Positions 1-4,690 of a DNA stretch of 5,300 nucleotides are shown piece by piece. The notes under the pieces are model-generated. The model had not been told where the DNA came from and ran no database searches. It saw only the letters and a list, made by a program, of their open reading frames with translations. The DNA comes from DASRTE01 sp035253685 (lineage in GTDB: Bacteria; Actinomycetota; Actinomycetes; Jiangellales; Jiangellaceae): the NCBI GenBank assembly GCA_035253685.1, contig DATFBR010000024.1:1-5300 (forward strand), read 5' to 3'. Position 1 is the first letter of the stretch. The number at the start of each line of letters is the position of its first letter. Position numbers and translations under genes: made by a program.

Positions 1-1
1 C

Positions 2-190
2 GTCGTCACCGATGCTCCCGCGGAGCCCGGATCGTCGGGAAGCCCGATGTACGACGAGTCGGGCCAGGTCGTCGGGGTCGTCTACGCGGCGACGAAGGAC
101 GGGACCCGGTCCCTGGCCGTACCGGTCTCGACGCTGCACACCATGCTCGACCAGGCCAGCTTCGACGACGAGGTCCCACCCTGCGAGTAG
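2..190 (+). CDS. Trypsin-like serine protease (S1C/HtrA-type), C-terminal part only
   Basis: The reading frame is open from the left edge and stops with TAG at 188-190, leaving 62 residues. Near its start it reads PGSSGSPMYDESGQVVGVVY. This is the hallmark of the end of a chymotrypsin-fold protease: GSSGSP corresponds to the GDSGGP/GNSGGP nucleophile loop, so the catalytic serine should be the codon at 35-37. It is followed by the usual beta strand after the active site. The His and Asp of the triad lie outside the window. After this strand the chain runs through a short segment (SLAVPVSTLHTML) typical of the end of the protease domain and stops, so there is no PDZ domain. Such proteases are usually exported or membrane-tethered quality-control enzymes in actinobacteria, but the N-terminus that would show this is missing. 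A Cys two residues from the end could form a disulfide in an exported protein. It lies upstream of the AlkZ-like gene in the same direction with a short gap, so co-transcription is possible. Confidence 0.8.
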   Translation, partial: VVTDAPAEPGSSGSPMYDESGQVVGVVYAATKDGTRSLAVPVSTLHTMLDQASFDDEVPPCE

Positions 191-210
191 ACCCGCCGCC
201 GGCGCCGGGT

Positions 211-216
211 GCGAGG
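211..216 (+). promoter_or_regulatory. Ribosome binding site deciding the start of the AlkZ-like gene
   Basis: The sequence GCGAGG is the only Shine-Dalgarno-like element between the protease stop and this gene. It directly abuts an ATG at 217, which is too close to use. It lies 9 bases before a second in-frame ATG at 226, a workable spacing. This favours 226 as the start. Confidence 0.45.
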
Positions 217-225
217 ATGCGCCGG

Positions 226-1335
226 ATGAGTGGCGACCTCCTGACGAACCGGGCACTGAACCGGGCCACCCTTGCCCGCCAACTGCTACTCGCCCGATCG
301 ACGATGTCGCCGCTCGAGGCCGTCGAGCACCTGGTCGGCCTGCAGGCGCAGAATCCGCTCGACCCGTATCTGGGTCTGTGGTCGCGCCTCGACGGGTTCG
401 ATCCGCACGAGCTCGGCCGCCTCGTCGAGGACCGGTCGCTCGTCCGCATCCCGGTCATGCGATCCACCATCCATCTCGTCACCGCGGACGACGCACTTCT
501 CCTCCGGCCGATCACCCAGCCCGTGCTGACGATGGAGATCGCCCGGCACCCCGAGTACGCTCCGCAGCTCGTCGGCGTCGACCTCGAGCCGGTCCTGGCA
601 TACGCGCATCCGCTTCTCACACAGACGCCGATGTCCGGGCGCACGCTGCGAGCGGCTCTGGCCGATCGCTTCCCCGACCTTCCGGCCGCCGCCATCGCCT
701 ATGCCTGCCGCTGCTACCTGCCCCTGGTGCAGATCCCGCCCAGGGGTGTCTGGGGCAAAACGCTCCAGGTCACATCGACTCCTCTCGACACCTGGCTCCA
801 CCGGTCTCTTCGCACCGACGCCACGATCGACGAGGTCGCACTCCGGTACCTGGCCGCTTTCGGGCCGGCGATCGTCGGAGACTTCGCGACCTGGTCGCGT
901 CTGACCGGGCTTCGCGAGGTCGTCGACCGGCTGCGCCCACGCCTGCGAACGTTCACCGACGAGAAGGGGCGAGAGCTCGTCGACCTGCCCGACGCGCCGC
1001 GACCCGATCCGGACGCGACTGCACCGGTACGGTTTCTGCCCGAGTACGACAACGTGCTGCTCTCCCACGCCGACCGCAGCCGGTTCGGCGAGAACGCCCA
1101 GCTGTTCGCGTCCGAGCTGGGCGCGTACAAGGGGTCGGTGCTCGTGGACGGGATCGTCCGAGCCATCTGGCACCACAGAGTCGACGGTGGCGCCACAACC
1201 GCAACCGTCGCCGTGCAGCACCTGCCGATGTCGAAGGCCGACATGCGCGCAGTCGAGGAGGAAGGGCACCGGGTCGCCCGGTTCTGGCACGCCGATGCGG
1301 ACCGCCACGAGGTCCGGATGACGCCGATCGGCTGA
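226..1335 (+). CDS. AlkZ/YcaQ-type winged-helix DNA glycosylase family protein (HTH_42)
   Basis: The protein has 369 residues from the ATG at 226 (372 from the ATG at 217), close to the family's usual size. It belongs by recognisable sequence to the winged-helix 'HTH_42' family, whose studied members (Streptomyces AlkZ, E. coli YcaQ/AlkX) are DNA glycosylases. These remove bulky alkylated bases and unhook interstrand crosslinks without the HEAT or HhH folds of other alkyl-base glycosylases. Visible landmarks are the LNRATLARQLLL opening helix, VGLQAQNP at residues 37-44, an MRSTIHLV segment near 78-85, a GPAIVGDFATWSRL helix near 213-226 resembling the second winged helix, FLPEYDNVLLSHADRSR at 270-286, and a VDGIVRAIW strand near 307-315. 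The two glutamines in LQAQ (Q40 and Q42) match the QxQ catalytic motif of AlkZ rather than the QxD of YcaQ. That the protein repairs DNA is inferred from the family; the lesion is unknown. No biosynthetic gene cluster is visible nearby, so a toxin self-resistance role is not indicated here. The hypothetical gene downstream has its own candidate promoter. Confidence 0.85.
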   Translation: MSGDLLTNRALNRATLARQLLLARSTMSPLEAVEHLVGLQAQNPLDPYLGLWSRLDGFDPHELGRLVEDRSLVRIPVMRSTIHLVTADDALLLRPITQPVLTMEIARHPEYAPQLVGVDLEPVLAYAHPLLTQTPMSGRTLRAALADRFPDLPAAAIAYACRCYLPLVQIPPRGVWGKTLQVTSTPLDTWLHRSLRTDATIDEVALRYLAAFGPAIVGDFATWSRLTGLREVVDRLRPRLRTFTDEKGRELVDLPDAPRPDPDATAPVRFLPEYDNVLLSHADRSRFGENAQLFASELGAYKGSVLVDGIVRAIWHHRVDGGATTATVAVQHLPMSKADMRAVEEEGHRVARFWHADADRHEVRMTPIG

Positions 1336-1351
1336 ACCTCCTCGGGCTCCC

Positions 1352-1382
1352 TTGTCGGCAGACTGACGGTTCGCTACACAAT
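1352..1382 (+). promoter_or_regulatory. Candidate promoter for the 1389 gene, leaderless type
   Basis: A TTGTCG (1352-1357) resembles the -35 consensus at four of six bases. A CACAAT (1377-1382) keeps the two most important -10 bases (A at position 2, T at position 6), with a 19-base spacer. The -10 ends six bases before the G of the GTG at 1389, so transcription would begin on the start codon itself. The spacer is longer than ideal and the -10 lacks its first T, so this is a modest candidate. Confidence 0.3.
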
Positions 1383-1388
1383 GGAGGG

Positions 1389-2015
1389 GTGACCGAGTCG
1401 CCGGACCGTCCCGACCGGCCCGTTCTGCGGGCCGACTGGACCGACCTGCCCGGTGACCCCGACCCCGCCGACCGGGCGATGATCGCCCACGCCACCGCCG
1501 CGGCGGTCCTTCGGGCCGGCCGCGACACCGGCCCCGACCCTGAGCGAACGCGTCGACTGGTGGGCCTCGCCGACGACGTCGGCATCGACGACATCGCCTC
1601 TCTGTGGTGCGACGCCGGCGCCGGCACCCTCCCTGGCACGCTCTGGTCGCTGTACCTCCTCCGCACCTGGGTGCATCGCGACGGTGTCGAGGCCGCGCGC
1701 CTGTTCGCCGCCGGGCAACGGGTGGCCGAGGTGTCGACGGTCGTGGCGGGCGTGGCCGAGCCGCCCGGGCCGCGCGAGGTCGCCGAACTCGGCGACGCCG
1801 TCCTGACCAGCGCGTTCGACGGTGACTTCGCCGTCGCGCTCGAACGAGCCGCCGCGTTCTGCCGGGTGGTTGCCACCGGACGTGCGCATCTCGCCGACGA
1901 CTGCGCCGACGAGGACGAGGCAGTCAGACAGACCAGGCTGGCTGAAGGCAACCTCCGGATGGCACAGGAGCTCGAGCACGCCGCCGCGCTGTGGCGTGAC
2001 GGAGACCTCACCTGA
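1389..2015 (+). CDS. Hypothetical protein, 208 aa, mostly helical
   Basis: I do not recognise a named domain. The frame has strong coding character (G/C third positions, balanced acidic and Arg content). It contains what look like conserved blocks: ADWTDLPGD near residues 15-23, ADRAMIAHATAAAVL at 27-41, and LPGTLWSLYLLRTWVHRDG at 81-99. The last is a hydrophobic, aromatic helix typical of a buried core segment. No signal peptide, membrane helix or metal-binding cluster is evident, so a soluble cytoplasmic protein is likely. The GTG at 1389 is the only sensible start: no other start codon lies in frame between the upstream gene and the first conserved block. A purine run (GGAGGGG, 1383-1389) overlaps the start and is too close to act as a normal ribosome binding site. 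A leaderless transcript would explain this. It is separated from the glycosylase gene by 53 bases and ends facing the zincin gene. The frame also stays open upstream of 1389, but there it merely shadows the glycosylase gene. Confidence 0.75.
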   Translation: MTESPDRPDRPVLRADWTDLPGDPDPADRAMIAHATAAAVLRAGRDTGPDPERTRRLVGLADDVGIDDIASLWCDAGAGTLPGTLWSLYLLRTWVHRDGVEAARLFAAGQRVAEVSTVVAGVAEPPGPREVAELGDAVLTSAFDGDFAVALERAAAFCRVVATGRAHLADDCADEDEAVRQTRLAEGNLRMAQELEHAAALWRDGDLT

Positions 2016-2017
2016 CG

Positions 2018-2045
2018 CCACCGCTGGGGAACAAGCGCACGGTGG
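2018..2045 (+). terminator. Weak terminator-like hairpin after the 1389 gene
   Basis: CCACCG at 2018-2023 can pair perfectly with CGGTGG at 2040-2045, two bases after the stop codon, with a 16-base loop. There is no T-tract. GGTGGG (2041-2046) could instead pair with CCCACC at 2115-2120, so two exclusive folds are possible. It may be chance in such GC-rich DNA. Confidence 0.2.
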
Positions 2046-2053
2046 GGTAAGTT
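2028..2053 (+). promoter_or_regulatory. Candidate promoter in the convergent intergenic region
   Basis: GGAAC (2028-2032) and GTT (2051-2053) are exactly 18 bases apart. This is the architecture of promoters read by actinobacterial ECF sigma factors of the SigR/SigH/SigE class (known family rule: GGAAY-N18/19-GTT). The same place also reads TAAGTT (2048-2053), fitting the TANNNT -10 of housekeeping promoters, although no good -35 lies 17 bases upstream. Transcription would start near 2060 on the plus strand, with no protein gene ahead in that direction before the antisense of the zincin gene. Confidence 0.3.
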
Positions 2054-2059
2054 CTGGTC

Positions 2060-2209
2060 TTGGCGACAGTCCGAGAGGACTCTCGTCAGGCGTCGCACCG
2101 CGGTAACCCCGGGTCCCACCTTGAGCCGCTGCGAGCGGCCGTTGCGCCGAGAGGCGTTCCCGGTGAGGCGTCTCCACGTCGGGCGGCCCCGGTCCACGAG
2201 ACCAGGGCC
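2060..2209 (+). ncRNA. Candidate structured small RNA in the convergent intergenic region
   Basis: This stretch contains no open frame that looks coding in its own right, yet it holds a run of compact hairpins. AGTCC-GAGA-GGACT lies at 2068-2081, with GAC 2065-2067 and GTC 2085-2087 able to extend it past a bulge. GCCGCT-GCG-AGCGGC lies at 2125-2139, and CGCC-GAGA-GGCG at 2145-2156. A terminator-like stem follows at 2185-2209. Two of the hairpins share the block CCGAGAGG, which forms a C-GAGA-G (GNRA) tetraloop only when read on the plus strand. That gives the strand. A candidate promoter lies just upstream. It matches no RNA family I can name (not tRNA, tmRNA, SRP RNA, 6C or a T-box). Hairpins arise readily at this GC content, so existence as a transcript is an inference. 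Confidence 0.25.
2185..2209 (-). terminator. Terminator-like hairpin between convergent units
   Basis: GGCCC (2185-2189) pairs with GGGCC (2205-2209) and GGTC (2191-2194) with GACC (2200-2203). There is one C/A mismatch between the two stems and a five-base loop. It starts six bases past the zincin stop codon on the minus strand. No T-tract follows on either strand, as is common for actinobacterial terminators. It could serve the zincin gene or a plus-strand RNA from the region to its left. Confidence 0.45.
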
Positions 2210-2215
2210 CTCCCG

Positions 2216-2566
2216 TCAGTCCCAGCCGAGTTCGTGCAGGCGGTCGTCGTCGATGCCGAAGTGGTGTGCCACCTCGTGCACGACCGTCACCTGGATCTCG
2301 TCGACGACGTCGTCGTACGTGTCACAGATCCGCAGGATCGGGAGGCGGAACAGTCGGATCGTGTCGGGCAGGACGCCGGCGTACCACCCGTCGCGTTCGG
2401 TCAGCGGCGTTCCCTCGTAGAGGCCCAGCAGTCCGGGCGATTCCTCCGGGGCATCGTCCTCGACCAGCACGACGACGTTGTCGATGACCCGGGACAGTTC
2501 GGCCGGGATCGTGTCCAGAGCTTCCCCGACCAGCTCCTCGAACTCCGCGACCGTGACGTCGAGCAC
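2216..2566 (-). CDS. Small zincin-type metallopeptidase family protein
   Basis: The protein has 116 residues from the GTG at 2566-2564, reading LDVTVAEFEELVGEALDTIP after the start. This matches how actinobacterial members of the Zincin_1 (PF06262-type) family normally begin. Near the C-terminus VVHEVAHHFGIDDDRLHELGWD carries HExxHxxGxxD: His97 and His101 should bind zinc, Glu98 is the catalytic base, and Gly104 and Asp107 fit the metzincin-like extension. A middle block, GLYEGTPLTERDGWYAGVLPDTIRLFR, is also characteristic. There is no signal peptide or membrane helix, so it is cytoplasmic. The substrate of this small, widespread family is unknown to me. The frame also extends to a GTG at 2611 (131 residues). 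That would leave only 17 bases to the divergent gene and adds an Ala/Pro/Arg-rich stretch, so I prefer 2566; a GTG at 2572 is also possible. No convincing ribosome binding site precedes any of them. Confidence 0.85.
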   Translation of the reverse strand: MLDVTVAEFEELVGEALDTIPAELSRVIDNVVVLVEDDAPEESPGLLGLYEGTPLTERDGWYAGVLPDTIRLFRLPILRICDTYDDVVDEIQVTVVHEVAHHFGIDDDRLHELGWD

Positions 2567-2628
2567 GACCACCAGTCTCGCGGGTGCCGCGGCAACGCGG
2601 TGAGGCGGCACTGTGTTACGAACGTGGC

Positions 2629-4137
2629 GTGATCGCCGCGTCCACTCCGCCGACGCCGACCGCGCCCTGGCTACCGCGCTGGGCCCGGCGGGCGGCTCCG
2701 TGGCTCGCGACCGTCGTGGCTGCGCTCCTCGGAGCGTGGCTGGCTCTGGTGGTGGCGGGGACCACCCACGCGGCTGTCGGTCCGCTGGGTGTCGATGCCG
2801 CGATCAAGCCCGCGTGGGGCGGTGAGACGGTCGTCGAGGTCGATCCGATCGGGACCCTCGTGCTCGACACCCACAACGCCCCGCTCGAAGTGGGTGTGAC
2901 CGTACGGGCGGTGGACGTCGAGCGGGTGCGTGAGCTCGTCGACAATCCTTCGTCGCTGTCCGGTATCGACGAGCGGATCGTCGCTGACCTGCAGGATGTC
3001 CTGCTGCGGGCCGCGATCCGGGCAGCGATCGTGGCAGTGGTCGGTGCTCTAGTGGTGGGTGCAGTGCTGCTGCGGTCGTGGCGACGGGCGTTGCTGGCGG
3101 CCGCCGTCGCCAGCGGGGTTCTCGCCGGCTCGTACGGCTTGGCGGCGTTGACCTATGACCAAGACGCCGTCCGCGAGCCGACGTTCACCGGCCTGCTCAC
3201 AACCGCCCCGCAGCTGGTCGGCAGCGCCGAGGACATCGCGTCCAACTTCGACGCGTACGCGGACCAGCTGGCGAGCATCGTCACCAACGTCGGCCGTCTC
3301 TACGACACGGCGCTCACGCTGCCAACCTTCGCTCCTGCCGATGACACCGTCAGGCTGCTGCACGTGTCGGACCTCCACCTGAGCCCCAGCGCGTGGGACG
3401 TGATACGGGCAGTAGCCGAGCAGTACGACGTCGACGTGATCGTGGACACCGGCGACATCGCCGACCATGGAACCGGACCGGAGTCGAGCTACGTCGGCCC
3501 CATCGCCGACCTCGGGCGGCCATACGTCTTCGTCAAGGGCAACCACGACTCGGTCCTGACGCAGGCGGCCGTAGCCGAGAACGCCAACGCCGTGGTGCTC
3601 GCCGGCGACCAGGTGCACGTGGCCGGACTGACGTTCATCGGTGCGCCCGATCCGCGGTTCACCCCCGACCAGACCACACGCGGCACGGCTGACCAGGATC
3701 TTCGCCGCGGCACCGAGGAGCTGGCCGACGAGGCCCGCTCCCTCGACCCGCCCGCCGACGTCATCGTGTTCCACGATCCGACCTACGCCGAGCTCTTCGA
3801 CGGCGCCGGGCCGCTCGTCCTGGCCGGACACGCCCACCGACGGCAGACCGTTGTACTGGACGAGGGCACCAGGATCATGGTCCAGGGCTCGACCGGCGGT
3901 GCCGGACTGCGCGCTCTCGAAGGTGAGGATCCGACTCCCGTCACGCTCTCGGTCCTCTACCTCGACCCGGACACCCGGCGGCTGGTCGCGTGGGACGACA
4001 TCACCCTGGGTGGCCTCGGCCTCACCAGCGCCGAGATCCAGCGTCACCTGGCCGTCGAGGACGAGGGCGAAACCGGCAACGGAGGCGACGCCGACGAGGC
4101 TCATTCCGGCACCCCCACCGCCACACCCTCCCCGTGA
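2629..4137 (+). CDS. Membrane-anchored metallophosphoesterase (calcineurin-like)
   Basis: The protein has 502 residues from the GTG at 2629. A hydrophobic helix at about 25-45 is followed by roughly 80 residues (about 47-127) of beta-rich sequence that I cannot assign. Two helices follow at about 128-148 and 154-174, joined by an RSWRR loop, then a linker and the phosphoesterase domain from about 242. The metal and catalytic motifs are complete: DLH (Asp248, His250), GDIAD (from Gly275), GNHD (304-307), FHD (His382) and GHAH (400-403). These bind a dinuclear metal centre that hydrolyses phosphate esters. Basic residues before helix 1 (RWARR) and between helices 2 and 3 should stay inside. By the positive-inside rule both the unassigned domain and the catalytic domain therefore lie outside the membrane. 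The tail (about 480-502) is rich in Gly, Ser, Thr, Pro and acidic residues and is probably disordered. The substrate is unknown; an envelope lipid or nucleotide phosphate is a reasonable guess. No ribosome binding site is close to the GTG, so the start is less sure than the product. Confidence 0.88.
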   Translation: MIAASTPPTPTAPWLPRWARRAAPWLATVVAALLGAWLALVVAGTTHAAVGPLGVDAAIKPAWGGETVVEVDPIGTLVLDTHNAPLEVGVTVRAVDVERVRELVDNPSSLSGIDERIVADLQDVLLRAAIRAAIVAVVGALVVGAVLLRSWRRALLAAAVASGVLAGSYGLAALTYDQDAVREPTFTGLLTTAPQLVGSAEDIASNFDAYADQLASIVTNVGRLYDTALTLPTFAPADDTVRLLHVSDLHLSPSAWDVIRAVAEQYDVDVIVDTGDIADHGTGPESSYVGPIADLGRPYVFVKGNHDSVLTQAAVAENANAVVLAGDQVHVAGLTFIGAPDPRFTPDQTTRGTADQDLRRGTEELADEARSLDPPADVIVFHDPTYAELFDGAGPLVLAGHAHRRQTVVLDEGTRIMVQGSTGGAGLRALEGEDPTPVTLSVLYLDPDTRRLVAWDDITLGGLGLTSAEIQRHLAVEDEGETGNGGDADEAHSGTPTATPSP

Positions 4138-4182
4138 TCATGTGACTTTGGTACCGCATCGGGCCGCCGAGTCGACATGATC
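4136..4182. repeat. Imperfect inverted repeat overlapping the phosphoesterase stop codon
   Basis: GATCATGT plus GAC (4136-4146) is answered by GTC-G-ACATGATC (4171-4182). This gives a stem of eight plus three pairs with one bulged G and a 24-base loop. The loop itself contains TCGG...CCGA (4159-4162 with 4167-4170). The arm begins inside the TGA stop. Arms this AT-balanced stand out from the surrounding GC. It may act as the terminator of the phosphoesterase gene (no T-tract follows) or as a protein-binding site in the region upstream of the tRNA genes. Confidence 0.45.
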
Positions 4183-4212
4183 GGGAGAGATGGATCAGGG
4201 CCGAGGCTCGGT

Positions 4213-4242
4213 TTGGAGAAGGCCTGTTGGACGGCCTATGCT
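4213..4242 (+). promoter_or_regulatory. Promoter of the tRNA-Glu/tRNA-Asp unit
   Basis: TTGGAG (4213-4218) and TATGCT (4237-4242) are separated by 18 bases. The -10 matches the consensus at four of six bases, including TA at the front and T at the end; the -35 keeps the TTG. Transcription would start near 4249, giving a leader of about 42 bases before tRNA-Glu, which is the expected arrangement. The rest of the 153-base gap before the tRNA holds only the inverted repeat at its left end. Confidence 0.55.
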
Positions 4243-4290
4243 TTCCCGGTCCCCGACGGCGACGAGCCACGGGCAAGCCGTCCCGGTGTA

Positions 4291-4363
4291 GCCCCCATCG
4301 TCTAGCGGCCTAGGACTCCGCCCTTTCAAGGCGGCAGCGCGGGTTCGAATCCCGTTGGGGGCA
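4291..4363 (+). tRNA. tRNA-Glu (anticodon TTC)
   Basis: A complete cloverleaf of 73 bases. The acceptor stem GCCCCCA (4291-4297) pairs with TGGGGGC (4356-4362), and A4363 is the discriminator. The anticodon stem CCGCC/GGCGG (4318-4322 with 4330-4334) encloses CTTTCAA, so the anticodon is TTC at 4325-4327, reading GAA and GAG as glutamate. The T-arm has the usual GGTTCGAATCC. CCA is not encoded, so it is added after transcription, as is usual in many actinobacteria. It is followed after 12 bases by tRNA-Asp, almost certainly in the same transcript. Confidence 0.97.
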
Positions 4364-4375
4364 CGCACCACGCAT

Positions 4376-4449
4376 GGTCCTGTGGAGCAGTTGGAGTGCT
4401 CGCCGCCCTGTCAAGGCGGAGGTCGCGGGTTCAAGTCCCGTCAGGACCG
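4376..4449 (+). tRNA. tRNA-Asp (anticodon GTC)
   Basis: A complete cloverleaf of 74 bases. The acceptor stem GGTCCTG (4376-4382) pairs with CAGGACC (4442-4448), and G4449 is the discriminator, as required for aspartate identity. The anticodon stem CCGCC/GGCGG (4403-4407 with 4415-4419) encloses CTGTCAA, giving anticodon GTC at 4410-4412. The T-arm reads GGTTCAAGTCC. CCA is not encoded. Its anticodon stem is identical to that of the tRNA-Glu upstream. A Glu-Asp tandem is a common actinobacterial arrangement, often with a tRNA-Phe next, but no third tRNA follows here. Confidence 0.97.
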
Positions 4450-4456
4450 CCGGTGT

Positions 4457-4515
4457 TCCGCCGTGCGGAGGCCGCGCGACGCCCCCGTCGTGCTGGACCA
4501 CCGGGCCCAGGGCCC
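4457..4515 (+). terminator. Hairpins after the tRNA pair, probable end of the transcript
   Basis: Two short, all-strong hairpins follow tRNA-Asp: TCCGC-CGT-GCGGA at 4457-4469 and GGGCC-CAG-GGCCC at 4503-4515. The second is followed by TCATT, the nearest thing to a T-rich tail. Either could end the tRNA transcript or guide 3' trimming. Five-pair GC stems are common at this base composition, so this is tentative. Confidence 0.3.
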
Positions 4516-4643
4516 TCATTCCGCCCACAGCGGCGTCCGCTACCGCGTCCAGCCGCTGGTCACGTCCGCCTCATCTCGTGACCGGGTTGATGGTCGGCGC
4601 CAGCAAGCACGAGGGCGTTCTGGACGCCCTGGTCGAGGACCCT
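4516..4643. other. Spacer without a convincing gene
   Basis: Between tRNA-Asp and the minus-strand SRPBCC gene there are about 240 bases with no gene I can support. One short plus-strand frame from the ATG at 4590 to the TAG at 4694 (34 residues) begins MVGASKHEGVLDALVEDPRR with gene-like codon use, then turns Arg-rich and stops. It has no ribosome binding site and could be a remnant of a lost gene. Otherwise I see only the hairpins listed separately. Confidence 0.4.
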
Positions 4644-4669
4644 CGCCGGCGAGCTGTCGGTAGCCGGCG
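4644..4669 (-). terminator. Terminator-like hairpin downstream of the SRPBCC gene
   Basis: CGCCGGC (4644-4650) and GCCGGCG (4663-4669) form a perfect seven-pair stem with a 12-base loop, 21 bases past the stop of the SRPBCC gene on the minus strand. There is no T-tract. A second small inverted repeat, CCTAG (4680-4684) with CTAGG (4691-4695), overlaps that stop codon. Both could act in either direction. Confidence 0.35.
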
Positions 4670-4690
4670 TGTGCCTTGCCCTAGGCGTGG

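Noticed and set aside
12..1388. Long plus-strand frame open upstream of the 1389 gene, continuous with it.
   Set aside because: It is Arg/Pro-rich out-of-frame reading of the glycosylase gene, a normal effect of high GC; no family resemblance and no proper start.
2088..2121. T-box riboswitch look-alike: GCACCGCGG on the plus strand, and GGTGGGACC on the minus strand at the same place.
   Set aside because: The plus-strand copy lacks the TGG needed to pair with the tRNA end, there is no room for a stem I with specifier loop, and neither strand has a suitable downstream gene.
953..2197. Long minus-strand frames opposite the glycosylase and the 1389 gene.
   Set aside because: Composition is Arg/Ser/Ala-rich without domains, and the plus-strand reading has recognisable or gene-like sequence.
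2060..2209. Known actinobacterial RNAs (6C RNA, SRP RNA, tmRNA, RNase P, cobalamin or ydaO riboswitch) as the identity of the intergenic hairpins.
   Set aside because: None of their invariant sequences, such as runs of six C in loops or the GGAAGC-type SRP loop, are present.
2060..2632. Plus-strand frame of about 190 codons over the zincin gene.
   Set aside because: The minus strand carries the intact HExxH zincin sequence; the plus frame has no domain character.
3049..4104. Minus-strand frame of about 350 codons opposite the phosphoesterase.
   Set aside because: The plus strand carries all five metallophosphoesterase motifs in order, so the minus frame is a shadow.
4450..4690. A third tRNA (such as tRNA-Phe) after tRNA-Asp.
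   Set aside because: No T-arm GGTTC-type motif or acceptor-stem pairing is present in this stretch.
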